NCBI RefSeq assembly: GCF_900100795.1
Contig: NZ_FNCO01000002.1
Location: forward strand, 558,001 to 622,000
DNA length: 64,000 bases
Direction of reading: 5' to 3'
Origin: Pseudomonas abietaniphila
Lineage (GTDB): Bacteria > Pseudomonadota > Gammaproteobacteria > Pseudomonadales > Pseudomonadaceae
Position numbers and translations under genes: made by a program. Positions within the stretch are counted from its first letter, which is position 1; the number at the start of each line of letters is the position of its first letter. Shown here piece after piece: positions 17,448 through 27,386 of this stretch. A model generated the notes under the pieces. That model was given only the letters and a program-made list of their open reading frames with translations. It had not been told where the DNA came from and did no database searches.

Positions 17448-17463
17448 TTCGAATACTATCGAA
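17448..17463. promoter_or_regulatory. Candidate ArsR operator
   Basis: TTCGAATACTATCGAA has arms TTCGA and TCGAA around six bases and lies midway in the 85-base space between the divergent regulator and OYE starts, where a repressor would cover both promoters. Confidence 0.5.
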
Positions 17464-17494
17464 CAAGCGAATCAACCCTACGAGGAATCTGTCC

Positions 17495-18586
17495 ATGTCT
17501 GCACTGTTCGAGCCGTTCTCCCTGAAGGACGTCACCCTGCGCAACCGCATCGCCATTCCCCCGATGTGTCAGTACATGGCCGACAACGGCGTCATCAATG
17601 ACTGGCATCACGTCCACCTTGCCAGCATGGCGCGCGGTGGTGCCGGCCTTGTGGTGGTGGAAGCCACTGCCGTATCGCCTGAGGGACGCATCACCCCCGG
17701 CTGTGCCGGTATCTGGAGTGACGAACATGCCCAGGCCTTTATTCCAGCCGTCAAAGCGATCAAGGCCGCGGGTTCAGTGCCGGGCATTCAGATCGCCCAT
17801 GCAGGCCGCAAAGCGAGCGCCAATCGCCCGTGGGAAGGCGACGATCACATTGCAGCAACGGACCCGGCCGGCTGGCAGACCATCGGCCCCTCCCCGATCG
17901 CGTTCGGAGCCCACCTGCCCAAGGTGCCGCAGGAAATGACGCTGGACGATATCGCCCGCGTTCGTCAGGACTTCGTCGACGCCGCCCGCCGCGCTCGCGA
18001 AGTCGGGTTTGAATGGATCGAGCTGCACTTCGCTCACGGTTATCTGGGGCAGAGCTTCTTTTCCGAGCACTCCAACCAGCGCACTGACGCCTACGGTGGC
18101 AGCTTTGACAACCGCAGTCGCTTCCTGCTGGAAACCCTGGCGGCAGTGCGCGAAGTCTGGCCTGAAAACCTGCCGCTGACCGCGCGCTTCGGCGTGATTG
18201 AATACGACGGCCGCGACGAGCAGACGCTCAGTGAATCGATCGAACTGGCGCGCCGCTTCAAAGACGGCGGTCTGGACCTGCTCAGCGTCAGCGTCGGCTT
18301 CACCATCCCGGACACCAATATCCCGTGGGGCCCGGCCTTCATGGGCCCGATTGCCGAGCGCGTGCGTCGCGAGGCGGGAATACCGGTGACCTCCGCTTGG
18401 GGTTTCGGCACGCCGCAACTGGCGAACGACGCCATCAAGGCCGGGCATCTGGACCTGGTGTCGGTTGGCCGTGCTCACCTGGCGGATCCACACTGGGCGT
18501 ACTTCGCCGCCAAAGAACTGGGCGTGGACAACGCGTCCTGGACGCTGCCTGCGCCTTACGCGCATTGGCTGGAACGCTATCGCTGA
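17495..18586 (+). CDS. NADH:flavin oxidoreductase (Old Yellow Enzyme, YqjM type)
   Basis: A 363-residue FMN-dependent ene-reductase with a TIM-barrel fold, reducing activated C=C bonds with NAD(P)H. The start LFEPFSLKDVTLRNRIAIPPMCQYMAD carries the Cys of the thermophilic-like/YqjM class (PPMCQY), and the motifs QIAHAGRKAS, HFAHGYLGQSFFSEHSNQRTDAYGGS and VGRAHLADP are intact. The divergent ArsR-type gene probably represses it; such pairs respond to electrophiles. A hairpin terminator follows. Confidence 0.92.
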   Translation: MSALFEPFSLKDVTLRNRIAIPPMCQYMADNGVINDWHHVHLASMARGGAGLVVVEATAVSPEGRITPGCAGIWSDEHAQAFIPAVKAIKAAGSVPGIQIAHAGRKASANRPWEGDDHIAATDPAGWQTIGPSPIAFGAHLPKVPQEMTLDDIARVRQDFVDAARRAREVGFEWIELHFAHGYLGQSFFSEHSNQRTDAYGGSFDNRSRFLLETLAAVREVWPENLPLTARFGVIEYDGRDEQTLSESIELARRFKDGGLDLLSVSVGFTIPDTNIPWGPAFMGPIAERVRREAGIPVTSAWGFGTPQLANDAIKAGHLDLVSVGRAHLADPHWAYFAAKELGVDNASWTLPAPYAHWLERYR

Positions 18587-18603
18587 GGCGACGCTGAACC
18601 GGG

Positions 18604-18629
18604 GACGTCGCTCAGGCGGCGTCTCTTTT
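18604..18629 (+). terminator. Rho-independent terminator
   Basis: GACGTCGC (18604-18611) pairs with GCGGCGTC (18616-18623), one G-T pair and a four-base loop, followed by TCTTTT. It lies 18 bases after the OYE stop. Confidence 0.75.
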
Positions 18630-18805
18630 GGTACAGATCACACAAAAAAATGCTCACCAGTGGTCTTTTTTGGTGCGTTATGTGTGCGGCGCATACCCCA
18701 TGCCGAACCGTCATAATCCTGATTTTATTGGCCGTGATACTCTCGCCGCACTTTTAAACAGGCGTAGATCGTATCTTCGACGAAGGCCCAGACTCAGGAA
18801 CCGTC

Positions 18806-19675
18806 ATGTCCAGAATTTCCCACTCCGCTCTGCGCCGTAATTTTCGCCAACTCCTGGCCTCTCAGGCCTGCTTTGAAACCGCTTCCGTGTTTGATCCGAT
18901 GTCTGCCCGCATTGCTGCCGATCTGGGCTTTGAAGTCGGCATTCTCGGCGGATCGGTCGCTTCGCTGCAGGTTTTGGCCGCACCGGACTTTGCACTCATT
19001 ACCTTGAGCGAGTTCGTGGAACAAGCCACCCGCATTGGCCGCGTGGCACAACTTCCTTTTATTGCCGACGCTGATCATGGCTACGGGAACGCGCTGAATG
19101 TCATGCGCACGGTCGAAGAGCTGGAGCGCGCAGGTGTTGCCGCGCTGACGATCGAAGACACCCTCTTGCCTGCACAGTTTGGCCGTAAATCCACCGATCT
19201 CATTTCTGTAGAAGAAGGCATCGGCAAGGTCAAAGCGGCGCTTGAAGCACGTGTCGACCCGGAGTTGGCGATCATTGCGCGCACCAACGCGGGCGTGCTG
19301 TCGGTCGAAGACTGCATCGAACGTACACTGGCCTACGAACAAGCCGGCGCTGACGGCATCTGCATCGTCGGGATCAAGGACTTCGAACACCTCGAACGTA
19401 TTTCGGAAAAGCTGACAGTGCCGCTGATGCTGGTGACCTACGGCAATCCGAAGCTCAACGACAACGCGCGGCTGGCGAAGCTGGGTGTGCGGATTATCGT
19501 GGCCGGTCACGCCGCCTACTTCGCCTCGATCAAGGCCACCTACGACAGCCTGCGCGCGCAGCGTCAGGTCACGCACAGCACCGAAAACCTCAGCGCGACC
19601 GAACTCACCCACACCTACACCCTGCCGGAAAGCTATGTGGCCTGGGCAGAAGAGTTCATGGACGTCAAAGAGTAA
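18806..19675 (+). CDS. Oxaloacetate decarboxylase (isocitrate lyase/PEP mutase superfamily)
   Basis: A 289-residue enzyme closely resembling P. aeruginosa PA4872, a Mg-dependent oxaloacetate decarboxylase that gives pyruvate and CO2. The superfamily pattern is clear: [20 protein letters not shown], metal-binding [15 protein letters not shown], the acidic [12 protein letters not shown] and IARTNAG. The isocitrate lyase KKCGH loop is absent, as expected for this branch. The frame starts 130 bases after the AT-rich interval at 18640-18790, which probably holds its promoter. Confidence 0.87.
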   Translation: MSRISHSALRRNFRQLLASQACFETASVFDPMSARIAADLGFEVGILGGSVASLQVLAAPDFALITLSEFVEQATRIGRVAQLPFIADADHGYGNALNVMRTVEELERAGVAALTIEDTLLPAQFGRKSTDLISVEEGIGKVKAALEARVDPELAIIARTNAGVLSVEDCIERTLAYEQAGADGICIVGIKDFEHLERISEKLTVPLMLVTYGNPKLNDNARLAKLGVRIIVAGHAAYFASIKATYDSLRAQRQVTHSTENLSATELTHTYTLPESYVAWAEEFMDVKE

Positions 19676-19738
19676 CCCTGTTGCCCGGCGAATCAGCGCC
19701 CGCCACAGCACACGGGTGGGCCTGCCGGGCCGCGCGGG

Positions 19739-19972
19739 TCAGGTCTGCAACAAACCACTGACCTTCTCCAGATACGGGATCTGCGTTTCGCTGCGGTGAC
19801 TCACCAGCCACGCCCGTGCCTTCCCCACATCGAAGATCTGTCCCTGGTCCATGAGCGCGAGCACCAGCGCGTGGGACATCCGGTAGTGGCCGCACGCTGC
19901 GCACTTCCTTTCCTCCCAGGGCTCAGGGCACGCGAGCTCTTCGGCCGGGCCTGCGCAAATCAAGCAAGTCAT
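19739..19972 (-). CDS. Small zinc-ribbon-like hypothetical protein
   Basis: A 77-residue protein whose first 28 residues have two CxxC pairs, CLIC at 3-6 and CAAC at 24-27 with a further Cys between, a likely zinc ribbon. The rest is helical (SHALVLALMDQGQIFDVGKARAWLVSHRSETQIPYLEKV). It is convergent with the oxaloacetate decarboxylase gene. Function unknown; a small regulator or adaptor is possible. Confidence 0.65.
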   Translation of the reverse strand: MTCLICAGPAEELACPEPWEERKCAACGHYRMSHALVLALMDQGQIFDVGKARAWLVSHRSETQIPYLEKVSGLLQT

Positions 19973-20154
19973 GGGTCTTCCCCCCGTTTTTATTATTCGT
20001 CATGTCGACCGGTTTATCGGCGACGAATTCCCGAAAAGCACCCCGTACACGCCTATAACCGACCGAGGCCAGATGCCTCGACCAAAAATGCCGAACTCGC
20101 CCGCTCCCGAGCCCTCACATAAGAACGTTTCGGGCGCAATCGAGGGAACGCGCG

Positions 20155-23040
20155 ATGCAAAACCTTAAGATCGCCACCTACAACGTCAATGGCATCGGCA
20201 CGCGACTGCCCAATGTCTTGCAGTGGCTGGACCGGGAACAGCCCGACATCGTTTGCCTTCAGGAACTCAAGGCCCCGGACAAATCGTTTCCGGCAGGAGC
20301 GCTTGAGGCAGCCGGTTACGGTTCGCTGCACCTGGGCCAGCCGTCCTGGAACGGGGTGGCCATTCTGGCCCGCGACGCGGAGCCGTTGCTTATCCGCAAA
20401 GGCCTTCCCGGCATGGAAGACGACACCCACGCCCGGTACCTGGAAGCGGCAGTCCATGGGCTCGTCGTGGGTTGTCTGTACCTGCCCAATGGCAACCCTC
20501 AGCCGGGGCCGAAGTTCGACTACAAGCTCAAATGGTTCGAGTGCCTGATTGACCATGCGAAAACATTACAGTCCAGTGAGCATCCGGTCGTGCTCGCGGG
20601 CGACTACAACGTCGTTCCCACCGACGAGGACATTTACAACACCCGTTCGTGGCTCAAGGACGCGCTGCTTCAGCCAGAAAGCCGCGAATGCTATCAGCGG
20701 CTGCTCGCCCAGGGCTGGCTTGACGCCCTGCGGCACATCTACCCGGACGAGCGCATTTACACCTACTGGGACTATTTTCGGAAGCACTGGCAGACGAATT
20801 CCGGGCTGCGCATTGATCACCTGCTGCTGAACCCTGTGCTTGCGCCTCATCTGCAGGACGCCGGTGTCGATGCATGGGTGCGCGGGGAAGAACATGCCAG
20901 CGATCACGCACCCACCTGGATTCGCCTCGGCGCGGCTCGAAGGAAGGCCCGAAAGCCCGCAAGCGACACGTCCAGATCCGCCCACTCTGCACCCGCGCCG
21001 AGCACGCAGCGTGAGGCGTCCAAGCGCAAACCGGACTCCGACCCCACGCCAGAACCACCCGGCACGTCGAAACCCAAGCGCTCTGCAACGGCTGCCGCTG
21101 AAACGTCGGCCCTCCCAGACAGCATCAAACCGGAACTCGCGACACTGGTGGAATCGGCGCCCGAGGGTGACTGGCGCTACGAAATCAAGTTCGACGGGTA
21201 CCGGGTCATGGCCCGCGTCGACCACGGCAGCGTGCAGCTGTTTACCCGTAACGGTCACGACTGGACGCACAAACTGCCACGCCAGGCTGAAGCCATTGCC
21301 AGCCTCGGGCTTGAATCCGCCTGGCTGGACGGTGAGATGGTGGTAACCAACGAGCAAGGCGTGCCTGATTTTCAGGCCCTGCAAAACGCCTTCGACGTGG
21401 GCCGTAGCGAAAGCATCGTCTACTACCTGTTCGACCTGCCGTTTCTCAACGGCATGGACCTGCGCGAAGTGGCGCTGGAACAACGACGCGAGGCGCTGTC
21501 CGCGGTGCTGAAACACAGCGACGACGACGTGCTGAGGTTTTCCGACGACTTTGGCGAGACCCCTGAGGACCTGCTCAACAGCGCCTGTCAGATGCAAATG
21601 GAAGGGCTGATCGGCAAGCGCGTCGGCAGCGCGTACGTGTCCCGGCGCAGCACAGACTGGATCAAGCTCAAGTGCAAACGGCGGCAAGAGTTTGTCGTCG
21701 TCGGCTATACCGAGCCAAAAGGTGCGCGCAGCAAGTTCGGCGCGCTTCTGCTGGGTCTGCACGACGCGGACAATGGTGAGCTGCGCTATTGCGGCAAAGT
21801 AGGCACCGGCTTCAATGAAGCGACGTTAACGACGATTTACGATCAATTGCTGCCGCTTGAAATCAAAAAAGCCGCCGTGGTGAATCCGCCCACCGGTTTT
21901 GAGGCCAAGGGCGTTCACTGGCTTGACCCGAAGCTGCTGGCTGAAGTCGCGTTCGCCGAGATCACTCAGGACGGCTCCGTAAGGCACGCAGTGTTTCAGG
22001 GCTTGCGCAACGATAAGCCCGCGCAGGCGATCACAGAGGAGCGCCCTGCCCCTGCCAAGGCCGCAAACGCCGATAAAGCCCCAAAAGCCAAGAAGCAAGC
22101 GCCCGCGAAGCCCGCCCATGCCCGGTCTGAAGACGAGAAAACAGCGCCCCCCGCCACGTCCGGGAAAATCAGGCTCACGCACCCCGAACGGGTCATCGAT
22201 CCTGTCAGCGGCGCGACCAAGCGTGATCTGGCTGACTACTGCATCCGTGTCTCGGAGTGGCTCTTGCCACAGCTGGCACAACGTCCCGTGGCACTGGTCC
22301 GGGCGCCGGAAGGGGTAACGGGGGAGCTGTTTTTTCAGAAAAACGCCGAGCATCTGGCGATTCCGGGCATCGAGACAATGGGCAAGGCCTACACCGGCCA
22401 TCCGGTCATGCTGATCAACAACCTCGAAGCCTTGGTCGGGGCGGTGCAGATGAGCGCGATGGAGCTGCATGTCTGGAACACCGTGGCGAAGGATCTTGAG
22501 CGTCCTGACCGATTCATTCTTGACCTTGATCCGGACCCTGCCCTCCCCTGGAAAAGCATGGTGGAAGCGACCCAGATGACCCAGGCCGTGCTCGACGAGC
22601 TGGGCCTGAAATCGTTCTTGAAAACCAGCGGCGGCAAAGGGATTCATGTGGTCGTGCCACTCACGCCGAAGGCCGACTGGGACACCGTCAAAGCCTTCAG
22701 TCACGCCATCGTCAAACACATGGCCAAACTTGTCCCTGACCGATTCTCCGCAGTCTCCGGCCCGAAGAACCGCGTTGGGCGGATATTCATCGACTACCTG
22801 CGCAACGGGCTTGGCGCAACAACCGTCAGCGCCTATTCGGTGCGCACCCGCGAGGGGCTGCCGGTGTCGGTGCCGATTTTCCCGGAGGAAATTCACGACA
22901 TTAAAGGCGCAGACGTCTGGACGCTGCGCAACCTTCATGAACGGCTGGACCACTTGGACACGGACCCGTGGGCCGAATTAGCCAGCACCCGGCAGACCAT
23001 CACCGCTGACATGCGTGCGCGGGTCGGCATGAAGAAATAG
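20155..23040 (+). CDS. ligD: Exonuclease III / DNA ligase D fusion (ExoIII-ligase-polymerase)
   Basis: One uninterrupted 961-codon gene with GAGGGAA before its ATG. Residues 1-258 are an exonuclease III domain with every catalytic position kept: Asn10, Glu37 (LQELK), Asp150 and Asn152 (GDYNVVPT), the Asp of GLRIDHLLL, and Asp250-His251 (SDHAPTW). A Pro/Ala/Lys linker (about 260-320) leads to an ATP-dependent ligase, nucleotidyl Lys345 in EIKFDGYR, with its OB part ending near 625. A second linker leads to a LigD primase/polymerase domain (about 660-955; metal motif DLDPDP; KTSGGKGIHVVVPL). Pseudomonas LigD is normally 3'-phosphoesterase-ligase-polymerase; that first domain is missing and ExoIII takes its place. 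The role is presumably NHEJ or stationary-phase break repair with built-in AP/3'-end processing. No ku gene is in the window. Confidence 0.92.
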   Translation: MQNLKIATYNVNGIGTRLPNVLQWLDREQPDIVCLQELKAPDKSFPAGALEAAGYGSLHLGQPSWNGVAILARDAEPLLIRKGLPGMEDDTHARYLEAAVHGLVVGCLYLPNGNPQPGPKFDYKLKWFECLIDHAKTLQSSEHPVVLAGDYNVVPTDEDIYNTRSWLKDALLQPESRECYQRLLAQGWLDALRHIYPDERIYTYWDYFRKHWQTNSGLRIDHLLLNPVLAPHLQDAGVDAWVRGEEHASDHAPTWIRLGAARRKARKPASDTSRSAHSAPAPSTQREASKRKPDSDPTPEPPGTSKPKRSATAAAETSALPDSIKPELATLVESAPEGDWRYEIKFDGYRVMARVDHGSVQLFTRNGHDWTHKLPRQAEAIASLGLESAWLDGEMVVTNEQGVPDFQALQNAFDVGRSESIVYYLFDLPFLNGMDLREVALEQRREALSAVLKHSDDDVLRFSDDFGETPEDLLNSACQMQMEGLIGKRVGSAYVSRRSTDWIKLKCKRRQEFVVVGYTEPKGARSKFGALLLGLHDADNGELRYCGKVGTGFNEATLTTIYDQLLPLEIKKAAVVNPPTGFEAKGVHWLDPKLLAEVAFAEITQDGSVRHAVFQGLRNDKPAQAITEERPAPAKAANADKAPKAKKQAPAKPAHARSEDEKTAPPATSGKIRLTHPERVIDPVSGATKRDLADYCIRVSEWLLPQLAQRPVALVRAPEGVTGELFFQKNAEHLAIPGIETMGKAYTGHPVMLINNLEALVGAVQMSAMELHVWNTVAKDLERPDRFILDLDPDPALPWKSMVEATQMTQAVLDELGLKSFLKTSGGKGIHVVVPLTPKADWDTVKAFSHAIVKHMAKLVPDRFSAVSGPKNRVGRIFIDYLRNGLGATTVSAYSVRTREGLPVSVPIFPEEIHDIKGADVWTLRNLHERLDHLDTDPWAELASTRQTITADMRARVGMKK

Positions 23041-23094
23041 CCGGCGGCTAACAGCGGTAATACAGCCCGTCGAGATGCCGTCGGCCAGCAGGCT

Positions 23095-25449
23095 TCAGAT
23101 CAGATGATCGCTTGCGCGCAACGCACGATCCTTTGCGCGCGCATCGGGCAGCGCGGCCTGCACCGTCACCGGGACGGATTTCGCCGCGGGGACTTTGCTG
23201 CGTTCGGCGTGATGCCACAACGGAACAAGCGGGTTGCATTCGGGGTAATAAGCGGCCGCGCAGCCTTCGGGAATGTCGTAGGCGATGATCTGCAACGGCC
23301 CGACTTCACGCAGGACTTCGGGCTCGACGGCTGTGCGCAGCGTCACCCAGTCGCCCGGGGCATGGCCGAGGCGCACCACATCGTTACGGTTCATGAAGAC
23401 CACGCGGCGCGTGCCATGCACACCCCGAAATCGATCGTCATACCCATACACCGTCGTGTTGAACTGGTCGTTGCTGCGCAACGTCATCAGCTGAATCACC
23501 GCGCGGGCATCAAGACCGGGCGACACATCGTCATCCTCATCAAGGCCCTGCGGCACCTTGAAACGGGCCTTGCCGGTGTCGGTCTTCCATTCACGCCGGG
23601 CTGCGGGCAGTGGACGGTGGAAACCGCCCGGTTCCCACATGCGGGTTTCCATGTCATGGAACATCTCGGGATAGACGCTGGCGATCGCTGCACGGATCAA
23701 CGCAGCGTCACCGCGCCATGCATCCCACGGAACGCGCTCGCTGCCATCGAGCGTCGCTTGAGCAATGCCGGCGATGATCGCGGTTTCAGACCGCAGCTGA
23801 TCGCTGGCCGGCGCCGCCCTTCCTTGCCAGACATGCACACAGCCGGTGCTGTCCTCGGTGGTGTAGACCTGCTCGACGCCGTCCTGCACATCCTGCTCGA
23901 TACGGCCCAGACACGGCAGTAACCAGGCGCTTGCCCCGGGCAACAGGTGGCTGCGATTAAGCTTGGTTGCGATCTGTACATTCAACGCCAGGCCTGCCCA
24001 CGCCGGCTCCATCCGGTCGGTATCCGGCACCGCGCGGATAAAGTTGCCACCGAGCGAAATAAAGCCTTTTACGCTGCCGTCCAGCATTCCCTCGCAGGTG
24101 TCGACCGTCGCTCTGCCCTTGCGCTCTGGCACTTTGAATCCAAACAGTGACTCGATTTTTTCTTTGGGCACCTTGGCCGGATCTTCAGTGATGCCCACCG
24201 TGCGCTGGCCCTGGACGTTGGAGTGCCCGCGAACGGGGCAAATACCTGCGCCAGGCTTGCCAATATTGCCGCGCAAGAGCAGCAGGTTCACGAGCATCTG
24301 CACGTTCTCCACGCCGTGGCGGTGCTGGGTCATGCCCATGCCGTAGATCACCATGACCCGCTCGCTGCGCGCATAAACCACCGCCGCCGCTTCCAGGGCG
24401 CTGCGACTGAGCCCGGAACGACGCTCAAGTTCGACCCAGGGATGGCGCTCGACGTCCGCCAGAAAGGCGTCGACACCGTCGGTGTGTTCGGCGATGAAGT
24501 CGTGATCGAGCACCGGCTTTTCGCCACGCTGTACCGCCAGGCGATCCATCTCCAGCAATGCCTTGGCGATGCCCATGACGGCAGCCGTGTCACCTCCAAT
24601 CGACACTTGGTGGTATTGGGTACTGATGACGGTGGAGTCGGGGCCGATCATCTGGCGAGGCGACTGCGGATTGACGAACCGTTCCAGCCCGCGCTCCCGG
24701 AGGGGGTTGAAGGTGATGATCGGCACATGACGCTTACGTGCGTCCTGCAACGGATGCAGCATCCGAGGGCTATTGCTGCCCACGTTCTGCCCGAAGAAGA
24801 AGATGCAGTCGGTATGCTCGAAGTCGGCCAGCGTCACCGTGCCGACGGGCACCCCGATACTCTCCTGGAGCCCGACCGACGTGCTTTCGTGGCACATGTT
24901 GGAACTGTCGGGCAGGTTATTGGTGCCGTAGGCCCGGGCGAATAACTGGTACATGAACGAGGTTTCCAGCGAGGCCCTGCCCGAGGCATAGAACACGACT
25001 TCGTCAGGCTTGAGGGTTTTCAGGCCGGCGCCAATGGCGGCAAACGCGTCCTCCCACGTGGTCGAGCGATAACGGTCCGTTTCGGGGTCGTAGCGTAACG
25101 GCGCCGTGAGACGCCCATGCTGCTCCAGTTCATAGTCGTCCCAATCCCTCAGTTCACTGACCGTATGCTGGTCGAAGAAGCCGGGGCCGGTCTTCAGCGA
25201 AGTCAGCTCCCAGGCCGTAGCCTTGGCGCCGTTTTCACAGAACTCTAGGGCATGGGGGTCGCCCGGCTTGGCCCATGCACAACTGACGCAGGCAAAGCCT
25301 TTGGGTTTGTTCTGTTGAAACAGCGCGGCAGGGGTTTTGAACAATGACTGCTCGCGCCAGAGCATTCTCATCACCGAATGAGCCGAGCCCCAGCCTCCAG
25401 CGGCTGACGTATAGGGCCGGTAAAACGCAACAGGGTGGATGAGCTGCAT
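23095..25449 (-). CDS. FdhF/YdeP-type molybdopterin oxidoreductase
   Basis: A 784-residue cytoplasmic protein of the FdhF/YdeP family that should bind an N-terminal Fe-S cluster (CVSCAWAKPGDPHALEFC) and bis-MGD molybdenum. The molybdenum ligand position is a Cys in NMCHESTS, not selenocysteine, so it does not depend on the Sec genes at 48929-52411. No Tat signal. The C-terminal dinucleotide-binding part is present (LMTLRSNDQFNTTVYGYDDRFRGV). The substrate is unproven; some relatives aid acid resistance. It is convergent with the ExoIII-LigD gene and I see no partner subunit nearby. Confidence 0.86.
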   Translation of the reverse strand: MQLIHPVAFYRPYTSAAGGWGSAHSVMRMLWREQSLFKTPAALFQQNKPKGFACVSCAWAKPGDPHALEFCENGAKATAWELTSLKTGPGFFDQHTVSELRDWDDYELEQHGRLTAPLRYDPETDRYRSTTWEDAFAAIGAGLKTLKPDEVVFYASGRASLETSFMYQLFARAYGTNNLPDSSNMCHESTSVGLQESIGVPVGTVTLADFEHTDCIFFFGQNVGSNSPRMLHPLQDARKRHVPIITFNPLRERGLERFVNPQSPRQMIGPDSTVISTQYHQVSIGGDTAAVMGIAKALLEMDRLAVQRGEKPVLDHDFIAEHTDGVDAFLADVERHPWVELERRSGLSRSALEAAAVVYARSERVMVIYGMGMTQHRHGVENVQMLVNLLLLRGNIGKPGAGICPVRGHSNVQGQRTVGITEDPAKVPKEKIESLFGFKVPERKGRATVDTCEGMLDGSVKGFISLGGNFIRAVPDTDRMEPAWAGLALNVQIATKLNRSHLLPGASAWLLPCLGRIEQDVQDGVEQVYTTEDSTGCVHVWQGRAAPASDQLRSETAIIAGIAQATLDGSERVPWDAWRGDAALIRAAIASVYPEMFHDMETRMWEPGGFHRPLPAARREWKTDTGKARFKVPQGLDEDDDVSPGLDARAVIQLMTLRSNDQFNTTVYGYDDRFRGVHGTRRVVFMNRNDVVRLGHAPGDWVTLRTAVEPEVLREVGPLQIIAYDIPEGCAAAYYPECNPLVPLWHHAERSKVPAAKSVPVTVQAALPDARAKDRALRASDHLI

Positions 25450-25707
25450 GAGACCTCACATTGGCGACGATTGGGAGCGAGCGTCTGAGGTTGTTAGCGC
25501 GAAAGTCGAAACACATGAGTGCGTCTGAGCAGCGCAGCGGTGAATCTGCCAACAACCTGAGCAAGCTCTGTTCACATCGATTGAGGTCGTGGCGGTGCCC
25601 GCGTTCAAGGTGTCGTGCCGGTATGACGACAAGCGGTCACGATCAGTTGAAAGTGTCGGAATTCAAAAAAGACGAAAAAGAATCGGAATGAGACAGGTGC
25701 TGCCGCG

Positions 25708-26001
25708 TCAGGACTCAGCACCACGGTCGTGCGACGCGGGCGCCGAACGCTCGGCGATGTGGTCCGTCACGCGACGCCCCAGGTTTCCGGTCTTGGTCAA
25801 GCGCTCGACATGACGACGCAGGAGCTCTTCCTTTTCCTGCAGCGCCAGGACCATTCTGGCGGTGGACTCAGCGGCCCGAGGGAGGTCCTTTTGAGACAGG
25901 TCCACCGAAAGCTCCATGATCCGATTGCCCAATGACCGCAGCTCCTCGGCGGTATCGGACAGGTCCTGCACAAGAGAATCGCGCCGCTTTCGCATCCACA
26001 T
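25708..26001 (-). CDS. Small coiled-coil hypothetical protein
   Basis: A 97-residue protein starting MWMRKRRDSLVQDL, chosen because GGCGAG lies about ten bases upstream; the open frame continues 22 codons further without a better start. Residues 8-75 are heptad-like (DTAEELRSLGNRIMELSVDLSQ; LALQEKEELLRRHVERL), probably a coiled coil. No signal or TM segment. It follows the diguanylate cyclase on the same strand after 148 bases but may have its own promoter. The preceding interval 25450-25707 holds no gene that I can support. Confidence 0.6.
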   Translation of the reverse strand: MWMRKRRDSLVQDLSDTAEELRSLGNRIMELSVDLSQKDLPRAAESTARMVLALQEKEELLRRHVERLTKTGNLGRRVTDHIAERSAPASHDRGAES

Positions 26002-26149
26002 ACCAGATATCTCGCCGTTAGCATCGTTGTTGACTCTCGCCTCGCACGCCCGAATATATACGGTCAATCACGCAAAACGGATGCACATTTGCGGACAAAA
26101 CGCAGCCTTTCGCGACATTCAAGACAGGCGGTTAAAACAAAGGAATAAC

Positions 26150-27253
26150 TCAACTCGCCAGCATCAAGCGGTCACGGCCCTCCTGTTTTCCCTGATACAG
26201 CATCTGATCCGCACGATTGAGCGTGTCTCGAAAGGTTTCGCCAGAATGCATGGTGGCCACCGCCAGCGTTGCTGTGACATTGACCGTCGTCGCCTCATCC
26301 AGCGCCGTTTGGGCACGAATGTGCAGCATCAAGCGCTCGGCAACCTGTTTGGCTTCTTCAAACGTCGTATCGGGCATGAGCACCAAGAACTCTTCGCCGC
26401 CCCAGCGAGCGGCGATGTCGGTCACGCGCACACAGTCCGAAATGACTTCCGCCACCCGTTGCAACATCACGTCGCCCAGATCATGGCCGTGTTGATCGTT
26501 GATCCGCTTGAAATGATCGATGTCGATCAGCACGATCGAGGTCGAATCGTCGCCCCGACCGCCGCCCAGATGACGCAATTTCTGCAGCACGCGACGGCGG
26601 GTGTACAGGTTGGTCAGGCTGTCCCGGTGAGCGGAATGAAACAGGTTCATCTGCATGGTCATGTTGAACCGCACCGTCAGGGCGGTGGCGTGCAGTAACA
26701 GGGCCGTCGCGGTGAATGCGTTGACAATGCCAAAAATCTCTTGCGCCTTGACGCCAATCATCGCCCCCGGCACATGGTGCCGGAAGGCAAAGCCGAGGAC
26801 CGCTACGGCCAGAATCGCGACGCTCAGGCAGGTGCGTCGGACGGGAGACGACTGAAAACTGAAGGCGATGATCGGAACGATGCAGAACATGTAGAAGTGA
26901 AAGTTGCTGTCCCAGCCCAGCACCCAGGTGGCAACGGCGGCATGCACGATGATTTCGGCACTGATGAGAAAGCCCGCCCATTGATACCGTCGACGCCGTA
27001 TGGCAAACAGGCAGCCGATGTAGATCGCGATGCTCAACGCATTCAGGATCCACATCACGGGGATAGCCACGATCAGAAAGAGCCCCAGCAGCAACACGTG
27101 AATGGCAAAGGCGATTTGCACGATCGGGATGATGTGCTTCCAGTACTCGGCGGTGGCGTCCCTAACGACCTGAAGGCGGTCATCGGCGGAAAGGGTGTTC
27201 ATCGAGGCGACTCGCAGGAAAGGCTTGGGAGTGTACTGACCGACATTCTTCAA
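26150..27253 (-). CDS. Membrane diguanylate cyclase (GGEEF)
   Basis: A 367-residue inner-membrane cyclic di-GMP synthase. Residues about 40-200 form five or six TM helices, an unassigned MASE-like sensor, and the last 165 are a GGDEF domain with active site GGEEF and an RVTD I-site (RxxD) five residues before it. The start is uncertain: the ATG at 27253 or the one at 27202 (MNTLSADDRLQVV), neither with a good ribosome site; the second gives a 350-residue protein and resembles family starts. There is no EAL domain. It is the second cyclase in this window. Confidence 0.87.
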   Translation of the reverse strand: MKNVGQYTPKPFLRVASMNTLSADDRLQVVRDATAEYWKHIIPIVQIAFAIHVLLLGLFLIVAIPVMWILNALSIAIYIGCLFAIRRRRYQWAGFLISAEIIVHAAVATWVLGWDSNFHFYMFCIVPIIAFSFQSSPVRRTCLSVAILAVAVLGFAFRHHVPGAMIGVKAQEIFGIVNAFTATALLLHATALTVRFNMTMQMNLFHSAHRDSLTNLYTRRRVLQKLRHLGGGRGDDSTSIVLIDIDHFKRINDQHGHDLGDVMLQRVAEVISDCVRVTDIAARWGGEEFLVLMPDTTFEEAKQVAERLMLHIRAQTALDEATTVNVTATLAVATMHSGETFRDTLNRADQMLYQGKQEGRDRLMLAS

Positions 27254-27386
27254 TAAAGTGTCGGCCAGCCAATCAAGCAGTTTATGCAGTCTTTCAGATC
27301 GCGAGCGCCATTTTCAGTCGAAACGCCCGACCCCGTGCCGAAGGCACCCAACAACCGCGGCGCCCGCGATTGCCCATCGGCGAAAG

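Noticed and set aside
23095..25449. A selenocysteine enzyme for the second molybdopterin oxidoreductase
   Set aside because: The metal ligand position is an ordinary Cys codon (NMCHES) and there is no in-frame UGA.
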